DNA of 64,000 nt from Chlorops oryzae (taxonomy: Eukaryota > Arthropoda > Insecta > Diptera > Chloropidae). The stretch spans positions 42,109,725 through 42,173,724 of the forward strand of contig CM035807.1 of NCBI GenBank assembly GCA_020466095.1, read 5' to 3'. A model generated the notes under the pieces. It worked only from the letters and a program-made list of their open reading frames with translations, was not told the origin of the DNA and ran no database searches. The translations under genes and the position numbers were made by a program. Below are positions 1 through 11,269 of the stretch, piece by piece (position 1 is the stretch's first letter; each line of letters begins with the position of its first letter).

Positions 1-560
1 ATCCATGGGTGTAACAGCGGTGGATGTAGTACTGATATTTAAATTAAAAGACATCAGCTTCGGCTGAGTTTCGAGTCTTAACTGAATCTTTATTTTTGAA
101 ATTAGTTCGCTTGTACGAAATAAAAAAAAATTGCCAGTTATGCGGTGGTTGAAAACAACAAACTTGTGTTACTAATTCCTAACTCTTGGAATTTCCCTTT
201 TTAAATACTACTACCTAAATCGCTATTTATTTAATGATTTTAGGATTTTTAAAGAAAATTATTGACTCAGACCATTTTATTTTTGAATAGAATTTGTTGA
301 AGAAACTGAGCTTTTGGCTTTTACAGATTGAAAAATATCAATTAGTCGATGAGTTATAACCAAAAAACCATATAAACAATATGCTGAAAATCGGCATATG
401 ACTACAAAGTTCGAAGGTCGATTAAAAAAAAATTCGAACTAACATAAACAAATGCCGCGATACGGGTCTTCTAATTTAGCTTCTATTTTCATCCCTCGCT
501 CTCACAATCGACCTAACTTTTGCTTACCTGATTTTTTTCCACAGTGTAATTGAATAAATC
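1..560 (+). repeat. LINE-derived fragment, inverted copy of 25.8-31.6 kb
   Basis: From about base 42 to 555 this stretch matches, as reverse complement and with roughly 80-90 percent identity by eye, two blocks at 31312-31581 and 26118-26370. The two blocks are contiguous here but separated there by a LOA insertion. The right-hand copy runs into an ORF resembling the C-terminal domain of non-LTR retrotransposon ORF2, so I read both as copies of one LINE family in opposite orientation. The left copy loses similarity near 555 and continues beyond the window start. No intact ORF remains. Confidence 0.6.
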
Positions 561-1717
561 AATGGGATATATTTAGTTTCAAAAATTTTACGATACGGAA
601 AACTTCAGAAAGTTTATAATTTTTCATTTTACGCTATCTTTCTAAATAAATAAATAAATAATAAATTTTTATCGAAATGTGCCAAATTTTCCCATTGTTT
701 TTAGGTTTGAAAATCGTCATAAATTCTTTCGTAAAACAGATTTAGATAGCCATACTGGTTTTTCTCATGGATAAAGTATCGAAGAAACATTAAAATATAA
801 TTTAAATGATAAAAGACGCCAAAAATTTATATATGTTTGAGCCTTTTAATATTACTGACTACTGACACAAAATATTTATTTTGGTTTGATCTGGGTATCT
901 CACTACCTCTACCATATGTTTTCGGGGTCTCTGATTCTAAAACCGATATCCGTTTTGCTCCATCAGATCAGGATTTTGCCATAACTTCAAAAAACCTCAA
1001 TTCAAGCTATTGAAATCCAATATAGCGATCACAATGTGTTTTGTTACGTTTGCTGCAATTACGAAGTATTTGTGTAATTGAAAATAAAAACCACAACAAA
1101 CAATGTGCTTTTACGCTCTTCACACGTTAATACAATTCGATAATAAAAAACACATTTTGTGGGCTAGGGACGGGCGGTGATGTGGCATTGTAGCATTTTT
1201 CTCTCTTCTCCCAGCCTCCCTTGCAAACGAAAATTTTTTTCATTATCGAAATGTCTTAATGTGTAAATAGCGTATTTTTAAGCATTCACCTTCGATTTTA
1301 TCTCAAAAATATCTAAGAATCGAATCGAAACGAAGATCGAATTTATTTCATTCATTTCGCCTAAATTACATGAAATTAGCAACTTAAACAGATGGTTTCC
1401 GATAAAAATATTCGATATTTCGTTTAATTTTAAACATCGTGGCCATATCAATCTCAGAAGTCTGGAATAAGTCCTCCCTTTCAATGTAATGCGAAGTCTA
1501 TAATAAGTCTATGTTGGCTAAGGTACACTTTTGAGAAATACATATGTGTGTCACCTAGAATAGATATGATTAGTTTAAAAAAAAAATTAAAGTTAACGCT
1601 CACTCAAAATGGCAAAATTTGCTATGGAAAAAATTCCCATGGCAATTTACAAAGCTGCCTGAATGCCCCAACTATATATAAATTTATATAACTAAGACGT
1701 TTTTTTTTTTTTTTCAG
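561..1717 (+). other. Mcm5 intron 1 (3' part), no gene seen
   Basis: AT-rich non-coding DNA ending in a long pyrimidine tract (about 1700-1715) and the CAG acceptor at 1715-1717. Bases about 1440-1560 are an inverted copy of 46200-46320, so at least part is a dispersed repeat. I see no coding exon. The matching donor is at 61296, far downstream in this window. Confidence 0.6.
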
Positions 1718-2828
1718 AGACACGCTAAAGCGCAATTATTTAAATGGAAAAAATTTCCTTCAGGTTGAACTAGAGGATTTGGCAGGTTTCGACGAGACTT
1801 TAGCTGATAAATTAACCAAGCAACCTACTGAGCATTTGCAAATATTCGAAGAGGCTGCAATTGAAGTCGCAGATGAAATTACAGCACCGAGGCCAGATGG
1901 TGAAAACCATGTGGATAGCGTGCAAATTTTATTATTGTCAAATGCAAATCCGACGAACGTGCGTGACTTGAAATCAGATAGTGTTTCCAAATTGGTTAAG
2001 ATTGCGGGCATCATTATTTCAGCATCGGGAATTCAGGCAAAAGCGACGCAACTTTCACTTATGTGCCGATCTTGCAGCACAGTAATTCCAAATTTAAAAG
2101 TAAATCCTGGATTAGAAGGCTTTGCTCTGCCACGAATGTGCACTTCTGAGCAAAGTAACCGCCCCAGGTGCCCACTTGATCCTTTTTTTGTGTTACCTGA
2201 TAAGTGCAAATGTGTGGATTTTCAAATACTTAAAATACAGGAATTGCCTGACAGTGTTCCTCAAGGAGAAATACCAAGACATCTGCAATTATTTTGCGAT
2301 CGATCATTGTGTGAACGGGTGGTTCCTGGAAATAGAGTTTTAATCCACGGAATATTTTCTATTCGTAAAGTTGGCAAGCCTTCACGACGAGAAGGTCGAG
2401 AAAAAGCAGTTGTGGGTGTTAGGGCACCATATATTCGAGTCGTCGGAATAACAGTGGATTCAGAAGGCGCCGGGGCTATATCGCGGTATAATAATATAAC
2501 CTCAGAAGAAGAAGCGACTTTTAGAAAAATGGCATCATCATCGGAAATATATGATTTATTATGGAAGTCCCTTGCCCCTAGTATATATGGCTCGGACGAC
2601 ATTAAAAAGGCTATAACTTGTATGCTGTTTGGCGGATCTAGGAAGCGTATGCCTGATGGCTTGTGTCGTCGTGGAGATATAAATATTTTGCTGTTAGGCG
2701 ATCCGGGAACTGCAAAGTCACAATTGCTAAAGTTTGTGGAGAAAGTGGCTCCAATCGGCGTTTACACTTCAGGCAAAGGTTCAAGTGCTGCTGGACTTAC
2801 AGCCTCCGTTATGAAAGATCCCTCCACA
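1718..2828 (+). CDS. Mcm5: Mcm5 exon 2: DNA replication licensing factor MCM5 (OB fold, zinc finger, Walker A)
   Basis: MCM5 is one of six subunits of the MCM2-7 replicative helicase, loaded on origins in the nucleus. This exon encodes residues 53-423 if joined to the exon at 61138. Visible features are a four-cysteine zinc finger (C169 and C172, then two further cysteines near residues 196-205) and the Walker A motif GDPGTAKS at about 380-387. The reading frame is open and similarity to remembered dipteran MCM5 is continuous. The exon opens after a 16-base T tract and CAG. Its first base completes an arginine codon (phase 2), so translation does not begin here; the first in-frame Leu-Ala-Gly codons near 1779 are internal. 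It ends at ACA|GTAAGT in phase 0. The donor opens a 21.5 kb intron. Confidence 0.95.
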
Positions 2829-3482
2829 GTAAGTCTTATCAAATTAAATTTTCTTGCACTGACCTGAGGGAACTTTCTGGGTAACCTTATTAGATTTACA
2901 AACGAATTATTTGCTGGAATTTTACTATGAAATTGTGCATGATCAATCGGTTAGATTCATTGTGTAATGAATTTAAATTGTCCAAACTCCTTAAATGCAG
3001 GTTTATTCTAGATTTACATTTTAAGTAAATTTGCTATGAAGAGCTCTCTGACAAATGTATTATGTTGGCCACCAGGCCTGTAGAGAGGGGGTGTAAAAGA
3101 AGATTCCCTTCCCATTAAAGCGCCATCACCGATCTCAACTGGCGCACCAACTTTTCTGCTATTTGAACGACAATTCAAGTGCGGAAATAGTATGCCACAA
3201 GTATAACTTCCTAAAGGAATCCTTTCTATCATTTAATACGTCTTTGACATCATTAGCGCCACTTTTGATATTATTTTCTTTTTTCGGCTTAGTAAATGCT
3301 GCAAGAAGGAAGTTACTGTCTGATTTTTATTTTGAAAAATTGGTTTTAATGAAGGCGAATAGCGGTTTGGAGTAACAACATTTTTTTTTGTTTTTTGCCG
3401 TGATAGAGAGGGACGCACGGGGAAGATAAAAAAACTCTCCCATTCCACATCCTCGAACATCTCTCACCCACAAATCACTTAA

Positions 3483-4537
3483 CCCTCTAACCTTTCACAC
3501 GGCCTCCAGGCATAACTCACAAAAGTCACTTTTTGAACACATAGGTAAAGTTATATGATATCAATATAAGTATAATAGTGTTGCTAGTACATTTGATGAC
3601 ATTTTCTCTTGAGACATCATATGCAAATGACGTCCAGTTTGCGCCTATAGCCATTGTGTGTGAGCATCCGTCAAATCAACACCGCATTTTCTAAAAAAAA
3701 ATTTGTGCTTTTCAACACAATATATTTTTCAACCAAACAAGTTGTTACCGTTTGATAATTTTTTTTCATAAAGGTAAGTTATCCAACTTTAATTTCATAT
3801 ATGATTTGATTCGAAAAAAAATTGTTTTGTGCGAGTTTCTTGGAAAAATTGAATTATGCCTCAAGGCATAATTGTGGGTTTACGTGATATTTTTTCCCCT
3901 TGATGCAGTTGATAAAATTGATGCAGTTGCCGCAATTTCGTGAAAAAATTGCTGCTGGCCTCATCAAATATAATTCGCACACTGTTGGCCGACGAAGAAC
4001 TTCACGTGATCCATCATCACCTTCAACTTCACGACCATCAACTCCGGTACTTGGTCATGTTGTTCCTGTTGGTCATCGAGCCATTCATCCAGTCGCTGAT
4101 GTGCGCTATGATGGCTTCAACCGTCTTCCAGTTTGGCTACCGAAGGCAGGTGGTAAACAACTTTGTAAAAATGCCAAATGCAAATCACAAACTCAATGTG
4201 TTTGCAAGGTATGCAACGTACATTTGTGTTGCTCTACCTCTAAAAATTGTTTTTTTGATTATCATTCAAAAAAATAATCTTTTGTTTATTTTTTTTCACA
4301 TCTTCATCTCGTTTTCTAATAAAATCCATCAAAATGAAAATTTCTATCTGATTGTATTTTTTCACTTAAACCGACAATTATGCCCCGAGGCATATTTCAT
4401 CTTTTCTCACCTGGAGGCTAAACGGTAAGGTAAATTAAAAAACTAATAATGCAGAAGTGTTTAGAATGTCGTTTTTAGTCTAGAAAAAATTATTCCGGCT
4501 CCTTTTTTGCATTATTTCAAAAAAAAAGGTTAGAGGG
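3483..4537 (+). mobile_element. piggyBac-family element, internally deleted
   Basis: The element begins CCCTCTAACC directly after a TTAA at 3479-3482 and ends GGTTAGAGGG directly before a TTAA at 4538-4541. This is the piggyBac target duplication with matching terminal inverted repeats. At 1055 bp it is far shorter than an autonomous element (about 2.4 kb or more). Only the C-terminal part of a transposase ORF is retained. A short palindrome (ATTATGCCTCAAGGCATAAT, 3846-3865) and related GCCTCCAGGC/GCCCCGAGGC motifs recur inside. It sits at the outer edge of the left arm of the 1 kb inverted repeat. Confidence 0.9.
3900..4277 (+). pseudogene. piggyBac transposase C-terminal fragment (cysteine-rich domain)
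   Basis: The last roughly 125 codons read as the tail of a piggyBac transposase. There is a short linker rich in Ser, Pro and Arg, then a cysteine-rich zinc-binding domain with CKxAxC, CVCKVCxVHLC and a final CFFDYH motif. In piggyBac this domain binds the terminal repeats. The catalytic DDD region is absent, so the product could not transpose by itself. It terminates naturally with TAA at 4275-4277. Confidence 0.85.
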
Positions 4538-4540
4538 TTA

Positions 4541-5545
4541 AATACACAAAAGTACAAACCGGTTAAGAGCAGAGAGTTCGCTCTCATGAGAAAGCAAATC
4601 GTCTCAATCATCTCTTCACAAGTAGACAAGGCGAAAATATGCAAAAGGTACACAACGTCCAAGTACAAATTTACGTATGGCTATGGGCGCACACACAATT
4701 TCACACATGTCACGCAATCGACAGACAATCGCGGGACTGCCGAAAAACAATCAAATCTTGCCTTGATCCCTTCTAAGAATTCCTAGCGTTTGTGTAGTCT
4801 TCATATACTCATAGAACGTTGTCTTTCTTTCCTCGAATTCATGCTTTCAGTGTTTGATTTTTAAAAGCAACGAAATAGTACATTATTTCCTGTTTTAGCA
4901 TTACATACTCTTTGGATATGTGAACAAACAAATTTGAAAAACAAAGACAAATTTCTAAATCCTGTATTTTTAAAGAAAATTACAGAGCAACAAAATATTT
5001 TCACTCCCCCTGCATACTCTATCGAAATTTTGAAAATTTGCGTGTCGCTGTTCGTTTGTATGAGCGTTACGCTGGAATTATAATGAAGCTGAAGCTAAAG
5101 CGTAAGCTGTCATGTGTTTGTTGTATTTCCGCAACAGCAAATTACAACAAACACATGACAGCCTACGTTTCAGCCTTAGCTTCATTATAATTGCAGCCTT
5201 GGACATCTTAGTGGTTACACTGTCTTTGGTTACATTACTTCAACCTACAATTCACATAAGCATTATGTGGATTAACATATAAGACGTAACAAAATTGCTC
5301 GAAAATAATCTTGGCATTTTTTCACGCACCCATATAAATTGTGCAGATTAATTTTTGCAAAGAACAATTGCTACAACATCATACTCTGCACGTTAAATAT
5401 ATGTAAAAATTTAATTTTGCATGAACATGGCCTGCAAAAATTTTTAAAACAAAGGCAGGGATCAGTGCTCGGACTTGAAAATTTTAAAGGTGCTAGATTT
5501 TTAAAGAAGAAGGGGTAGATTCGTATAAAAAGTTGTATATTTAAA
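4541..5545 (+). repeat. Left arm of a ~1 kb inverted repeat (partner 20930-21945)
   Basis: Reading outward to inward, this arm is the reverse complement of 20930-21945, with small indels. Shared landmarks include AAACCGGTT, the TATGGCTATGGGCGCAC block, the hairpin element at 5076 and, at the inner edge, CAGTGCTCGG followed by about 75 bp of a hAT-like terminus. The arms enclose about 15.4 kb. Because the right arm continues into a complete hAT-like non-autonomous element while the left has only its end, one arm looks like an inverted duplicate of the other. Confidence 0.85.
5076..5192. repeat. Perfect-looking hairpin MITE inside the left arm
   Basis: Two roughly 50-base arms starting AATTATAATGAAGC and ending GCTTCATTATAATT face each other around a short centre near TTTCCGCAACAGC. 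In the right arm the corresponding copy (about 21278-21372) has lost part of its interior. Size and structure fit a miniature foldback or MITE insertion. Confidence 0.8.
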
Positions 5546-5679
5546 TTTTTTTAAAATAGTAATACATAGGGCAACAGAAAATATTTATATATGTACATAA
5601 AAAATATTTTTCAGATATTTTTCAAAAATCAAATTTTTTTTTTTACTTTTCTTAAATATATCAAATATTTTCTAAACAA

Positions 5680-6416
5680 GTAAAGAAGTTTACATCGGCT
5701 AAGCCGATTGCACACATACCTTTTCCTTAGCCTAAAATATTTATGTTAAAACATTACATTAACAAAAATTCCTGCCGTTTTCGTTGTTCTAGCTTGGATA
5801 TCTATTTATACCTCATCTGTACTTCGATTTAGCTTCTCAAGCTCGAAATTATTACTAAGCACAAAATTTTCGCGAATGGTGGTCATGGTCAAATTTTAAC
5901 CCTTAGAGGACATTTTGTCTAGCAGCGACATACTCATTTCAAAATAGTGAAAATAAAATTTTTGCGAATTTCGCGAAATGTGGTCATGGTCAAATTTTAT
6001 CCATAAAGGACGACTTTATTTGGCGGCAAAATACACAATCAGAAGAAGCAAAAAAAATCATTTTTGTATACAGATATGAGAATAAGAGAAAGAGTGTTTT
6101 TTTCTAATGTGTAGGATGATGACCATAGTTATAGCGATGTCGCAATTTTTTTTCAGCGAAAGCTTAAGTCTACATAGTAGCTATACACACACCAAATTTC
6201 AATAAGCTGGGATGTATAGTAAAAAAGTTATCCAGGAAAAACGTTAAAAATCTAGATTTTTGAAACTTCTGAACCACTTCCCACGACCCACGAAACGACT
6301 ACAATAAAAATTTGTATGCAGTTTTTCGGACATTTACCTGGTTCAAGTCCATGCCAAATTTCAATATGATATCTTTCATGGCTTAGGAGTAAATTACGAA
6401 AAACTAAAGTGTGACC

Positions 6417-6480
<64 letters not shown>

Positions 6481-6612
6481 TGGCTAGATCGACTCCTCTT
6501 GTCACCCTGATCAAGAATATATATATATGTCCATATCTACCGCGACTCCTTTGGTATGTTACATATTCCGTGCCAAACTTAATATACCCTTTCCTTCGGA
6601 AAAGGTATAAAA
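5680..6612 (+). repeat. Microsatellite-bearing dispersed repeat (mini-me-like) with (GACA)n
   Basis: Begins near TTTACATCGGCTAAGCCGAT and ends near TATACCCTTTCCTTCGGAAA, with a pure (GACA)16 run at 6417-6480 near the 3' part. Placement of a GTCT/GACA microsatellite beside a short conserved 3' block is like dipteran mini-me elements. Assignment is by pattern only. The ORF over the GACA run is a microsatellite artefact. Confidence 0.55.
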
Positions 6613-7654
6613 ATCAATCATGTCTTCATATAATTTTTCATTTGAATTTTAAAATAGTTTTGACTTCTCCGAACAAGCCACGAAAATTGTGATGCCGAAA
6701 GTGAAGGAATCTATTTCGAGCTTTTTTCACCTCATCGAAGCGGCATATTATGCAAAAATATGTTATTATTCATTGCAATAAAATAGACTAAAGATTTTAG
6801 TAAAATTTTTTACTTTATAATATTAACTGGACCGTAGAGCACTCAATAGGCAAAAGCTTTTGCTATCCTTTTACGTCCATGCCTGCACAACATACGCTTC
6901 TTTCACGGCCAAATAATAAACTATAAAAGTATTAAGTGGAGGTCCCATCTAGGAAACTTCTTTTGTTTTAGCCTAAAGTTTGGAACTCTAAATTCCATTG
7001 AAGTTGGATGATATCGATGGTGTTCTCAAAAAAAAAAATAATAATTGTGTTCAAAAACGATTTCCAAATATGCTTAGATACAAAAGACCGCAAGGGCGGA
7101 TTGAGACAATTTGCCACCCAAGGCAGTTGCGATTTTGCCGCCTGAGACAACAGCCCAATTTTCGCTCTTTCTCTTATTGACGGCCAGAATTTGCCCCCGA
7201 AAATTTGCCGCCCGAGGCAGCTGAATATGTTGACTATTCGGTAAATCCGTTATCGAAAGACCGATATCATATCCTTCATTAAAAATAGTTGCACGTTATT
7301 TTGGTTAATTTTGGACCGATCAGAACCATAGGACGAAAAACAATTAGAAATGAAAAACGTTTCATCAAATCAATAGGCCTACTGCGGAGAAAAATTTTCT
7401 TTTTTATCGTACATATTTTAATATTTAAGAAAATATTTCGCCATGTTAAAAAATATTTTGATAAAAAAAAAATATTTTCGACTCGAAAAAAAATATTTCA
7501 AAGTAAATATTCTTATGTTATGTATTTTATTTAAATTCTTAAATGCAGAAAGCATTGTTATTATGTTGCTGTTGCATTCCCCAGGTATCAGGGTTTGTTT
7601 GCTTTTTGTTTTTGTATAGTTGTTATTGCTTTAAGAACGTCTCATTCATCTCAT

Positions 7655-8257
7655 ACAAACTTTTATGGTTTGGAAGAATCGGTCCGGCATTGAAAGAACA
7701 ATTTTTTGAGCATTTCCCGATCTAAGTTCTCCCACTCCCTAAAAATTGCAGCTTTGAGCTCGTTGGTGGTATCATATTGTTATTGACCTATACGTTTCGA
7801 GTTAGGATACGCCATATGGTCTCTATGGGCCATATCCTGGCCAATCGAGGTGAGTAATATTGCGTTACCAAGCCATCGTTTGCTTACTCACGTGGATCGA
7901 ATCATTATCATGCTGAAAAGTCCACTTATTTTGTTCGTGTGCCCGTAAAAACGGAATTAAACTGCATTGGAGCACATTTATATAATCGGAACTTTTCATT
8001 TTGTATGAAAGCACTTGCAGTTCCAGAGTGCCATCTATGCAAAAAGCACCCCAAACCAACCCGGAACCACCACCAAAGTTTCTCTTCGAAAAATAATGGG
8101 GTTCCTTTCTAAGGTCTCTCCAATAATGATGATATCCATCAGGGTCGTCAAGGTTCCACTTCTTTTTATCAGAAAAGATTACCTGTAAACCAACTGAAGA
8201 TAATATGTTTTTTTTTTGTTATTTAAAGAAGCTTACTTGAGACCAGTTAGTACTCAT
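7655..8257 (-). pseudogene. Tc3-like transposase, C-terminal half
   Basis: Minus-strand coding remains of a Tc1/mariner-superfamily transposase: a WGAF block, GTLELQVL, the second catalytic Asp in FQHDND, then LDWPGY and, in another frame, ELKAAIFREWENLD toward the 3' end near 7660. Stops and frameshifts break the ORF. Its N-terminal half is at 9131-9522, separated by a later repeat insertion at 8258-9130. Confidence 0.75.
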
Positions 8258-8402
8258 ATTTATACCCGACACACTCTGTGTCGAGGGTATATTGCGTTTG
8301 TGTGGTTGTGTGTAACACCCAGAACCAGTCGAGATAGACCATACAAAATATATATAGAAATGATCAGCGTCACCAGGAGATTCGATTTAGACATGTCCGT
8401 CC

Positions 8403-8444
<42 letters not shown>

Positions 8445-9130
8445 ATACAGTTATCTTATCGAAGGAGCTGAGCTATCTTGACAAAATTTGGTATGCGTGC
8501 TCACGGGGACATGAGTAAGAACAAGTTCGAGAATGGACCCGATCGGACCATTTTTAGGGGTACCTCCAGTACTAGGGTCTGATACGAAAATCACAAAAAC
8601 TGCTCTAAAATCGAATTTTTTTATGATATTTTGATGAAATTTGATATTTGAACATGTTTGAAGGCAAGTAATACGATTTCAAAAAATTTGAAAAGTGGGC
8701 GTGGCAGAAGGGCGTTTTTCGAAAATTGTCTCCTACTCCCGAAATACCAATGGGACTTGAACAAAAATTGGCACGTATACTTCCTTGATAGCCAGTAACG
8801 TCCTTCCCAAAATCCTTTTCGATCGGACCATTATTAAGGGTACCTCTAGTACTAGGGTCTGTCACAAAAATCCCAAAAATGCCTCAAAATCAGACTTTAT
8901 TGAAATATTTCAATGAAACTTAGAATTTGAGCGTATATATAACGGGCCGATTAGAATTCCAAAAAATTTGAAAAGTGGGCGTGGCAAAAGGGCGGTTTTC
9001 ATTTAGAAATTTAACAAAAGTCGGTATATGGGGCTCCTTATGCCCTTAAACACCTCTTGATATTAAAAATTATGTGTCTGTGTCGGGTATTCTATTGTCA
9101 GGCTCGCCTGACTATAACACCCTTACTTGT
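8258..9130 (+). mobile_element. Microsatellite-bearing dispersed repeat with (GTCT)n, splitting the Tc3-like gene
   Basis: Starts at TATTTATACCCGACACACTC, carries (TCTG)n at about 8402-8443 and repeated short blocks (GGACCATTTTTAGGGGTACC and AAAAGTGGGCGTGGCA, each twice), and ends near CACCCTTACTTGTTTTT. It interrupts the transposase reading frame of the Tc3-like element, so it inserted later. The same family recurs at 38120-38890. Confidence 0.65.
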
Positions 9131-9522
9131 TTTTTGACGAAGTTGAGTCGGCGGTCTTTGTGGTTGGCATTTAAGCGAGGAGCAGACTTCAATTTTTGAT
9201 GGACCAGATGTCCAGTGTTAGAAAGCAAGCGGTTTATGGTTCTTTTTTACACTCTATTCTCCACAAACGCACCTAACTGTGTGGCGGTCAAAGAAGAGTT
9301 GCTTGCTTTTCTTATTATAAGCTGATCCTCTCGCTTCGTTAGCTTCTTTCTACGGCCACCACTTTTATTTTTCCCGTAATTTTGGGTGTCAGATAAAAAG
9401 CTCTTGACTCCGTGGAAACTCCGATTGATTGTTTTTGCAATTGCTTGGACCATAAGGCCTTCATTCCTTAAAGCAAGAACTTTTCCCTGCTCAACCTCAC
9501 TTAAATATGTTCCACGCGGCAT
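9131..9522 (-). pseudogene. Tc3-like transposase, N-terminal DNA-binding half
   Basis: From the Met codon at 9520-9522 (MPRGTYLS...) the minus strand encodes a Tc3-type bipartite helix-turn-helix: MPRGxxLS, RSFHGVKSFLSDTQNYG, then GGRRKKLTKREDQLIIRKASN. The order and spacing match the N-terminus of Tc3-like transposases. The frame breaks near 9250, and further coding similarity (APRLNANHKDRRLNF) continues to about 9131, where the inserted repeat begins. Confidence 0.8.
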
Positions 9523-9544
9523 TTTATCACGGAATGATAGCATA

Positions 9545-10084
9545 GCATAAAAGCAGGGCCGTAGCTAGAGCTGAATTCAAGATAGGGCAGAGGAGGTTAC
9601 AGGTAGGGTGGATTTAAGTCTATCAGTTCAGTCAATGTTTTTCTTACTCGATATGTTATTTCTCAAAGTTTAATTGTTATAACCGAATTATTGCAATTCT
9701 GGGCTTAGAGAGCTTTTTTGTTCCCTTTAGAAAAAGCATAAATTGCCCATAAATTCATATATAGTAGATACCTTATAAATAAAAAGACAACATATGGCAA
9801 AAAAATATGAAGCAATATTATGATTTTTTATTTAAAAATTTTTTGTTTGTAAGTTTGCTTTGTGAGTTTTCTTTTGGTTATGAATTTTGTTTGTAGGTGA
9901 ATTTTCGTTTTCCTGTTTTTATCAGGGACCGTAACTGTTATAAGTGATACTGAAAAACTTATGTTCAAACAATTATTTCCTATCTTTTACCTTAAGCTGG
10001 CCAACTTCAAGAGTTATTTATTAACTGAAAAGAAAAAGTCTAGATATAACTGTTATTTATTCTTGATCAAGATTAAAAACTGAA
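9545..10084. other. AT-rich intronic spacer, nothing recognised
   Basis: No long ORF, no terminal repeats and no strong inverted repeats are visible between the Tc3-like remnant and the next GTCC-microsatellite repeat. Confidence 0.5.
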
Positions 10085-10985
10085 TCGATTTAGACATGTC
10101 CGCCTGTCCGTCCGTCCGTGGTCGGATTCCTCCCAAACAGCTGGACCAATCAAATTTGGCACACAGGCATATCGGGATCCGATTATGATCCTAAGTGAAA
10201 ATGGGAGACAACCGCCACTGCCACGCCCACAAATGAATTTAATGTGTTTTCATGAAAATGCTTGTAACTTGCGAACCACTCAACATATTTCACTGATATT
10301 TTGTGTAGTGGTAAACTACGTAATTGGACATATTCTGGAAAAATGGACCCTGTCCTCGAGCCACGCCCACAAATAAGCCTGCAAATAAGGGTTTATCGTA
10401 ACTTGTGAAGTAAAAGGCGTAGAAGCTTCAAATTCGCAACATAGGTTGACCAAGGCGAATGAAAGGTGTAGGATAAAGATTTATGTGGCCCGCCCACTGC
10501 CACGCCCACAAATAGAGATTTCTCGTAACTTCCGAAGTAAAAGACGTAGAAGCTTCAAATTCCCAACATAGGTTGACCAAGGCAAATGCAAGGTGTAGGA
10601 AAATATTAATGTGACCCGCCCACTGTCACGCCCATAAATGTAGATTTTTCGTAACTTCTGAAATAAAAGGCGTACAAGCTTCAAATTCGCAACATAGGTT
10701 GACCAACGCGAATGAAAGGTGTAGGAAAAAAATGTATGTGGCCCGCCCACTGCCACGCCCACAAATGGAGATTTTGTGTTACATCCGAAGAAAAATGTGT
10801 AGAAGCTTCAAACTCGCAACATAGGCTGACCAAGGCGAATGAAAGGTGTAGGAAAACAATTTATGTATCCCGCCCACTGCCACGCCCGCAAATGGAGATT
10901 TTTCGTAACATAATGCGCCAAAAATTTCGGGACGCTGGGTATTTCAAAATCGGGCTTGACTGACTTTAGCTTTCTTACTTGTTTT
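10085..10985 (+). repeat. Dispersed repeat containing a 127-bp tandem array
   Basis: Opens with ATCGATTTAGACATGTCC and a short GTCC run, then four and a part tandem units (about 10380-10920). The landmark GTAGAAGCTTCAAATTCGCA or a close variant begins at 10419, 10546, 10672 and 10799, so the period is 126-127 bp. Each unit also holds CCCGCCCACTGCCACGCCC. The end (CTTTCTTACTTG) resembles the ends of the neighbouring microsatellite repeats, so this looks like one member of that family whose core has expanded. Confidence 0.8.
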
Positions 10986-11269
10986 TCAACTTTTATTTTT
11001 GAGTTAAACATAACAATCGAATTGAGACTTATTTTTTCTATCCTTTAAAACAAATTCGTTCCGGACTTTAATTTTTTCTGTTGGAAATAAAAATCCTTTT
11101 TATTTATTTTCTGAAATATCGCAGTTAAAATATTTTTTTTTATATCAATTTTGGTAAATTATTTTTCAATAGTTCCTGAATTGACGTTGACATTGTTAAA
11201 GTATTTTCCGATGTATTCCCAATTGAATACACCGTCTAAATACTTTAGTGTGAATAAATATAAGGTTAC

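Noticed and set aside
1779..2867. Start of Mcm5 at 1779
   Set aside because: The codon there is TTG and homology continues upstream to the acceptor at 1717; the real start is at 61138.
6411..6692. 93-codon ORF starting with Thr-Asp-Arg-Gln repeats
   Set aside because: Produced by the (GACA)n microsatellite; no protein-like sequence outside it.
10380..10920. CRISPR array
   Set aside because: Units are contiguous 127-bp tandem repeats without unique spacers, in a eukaryotic intron.
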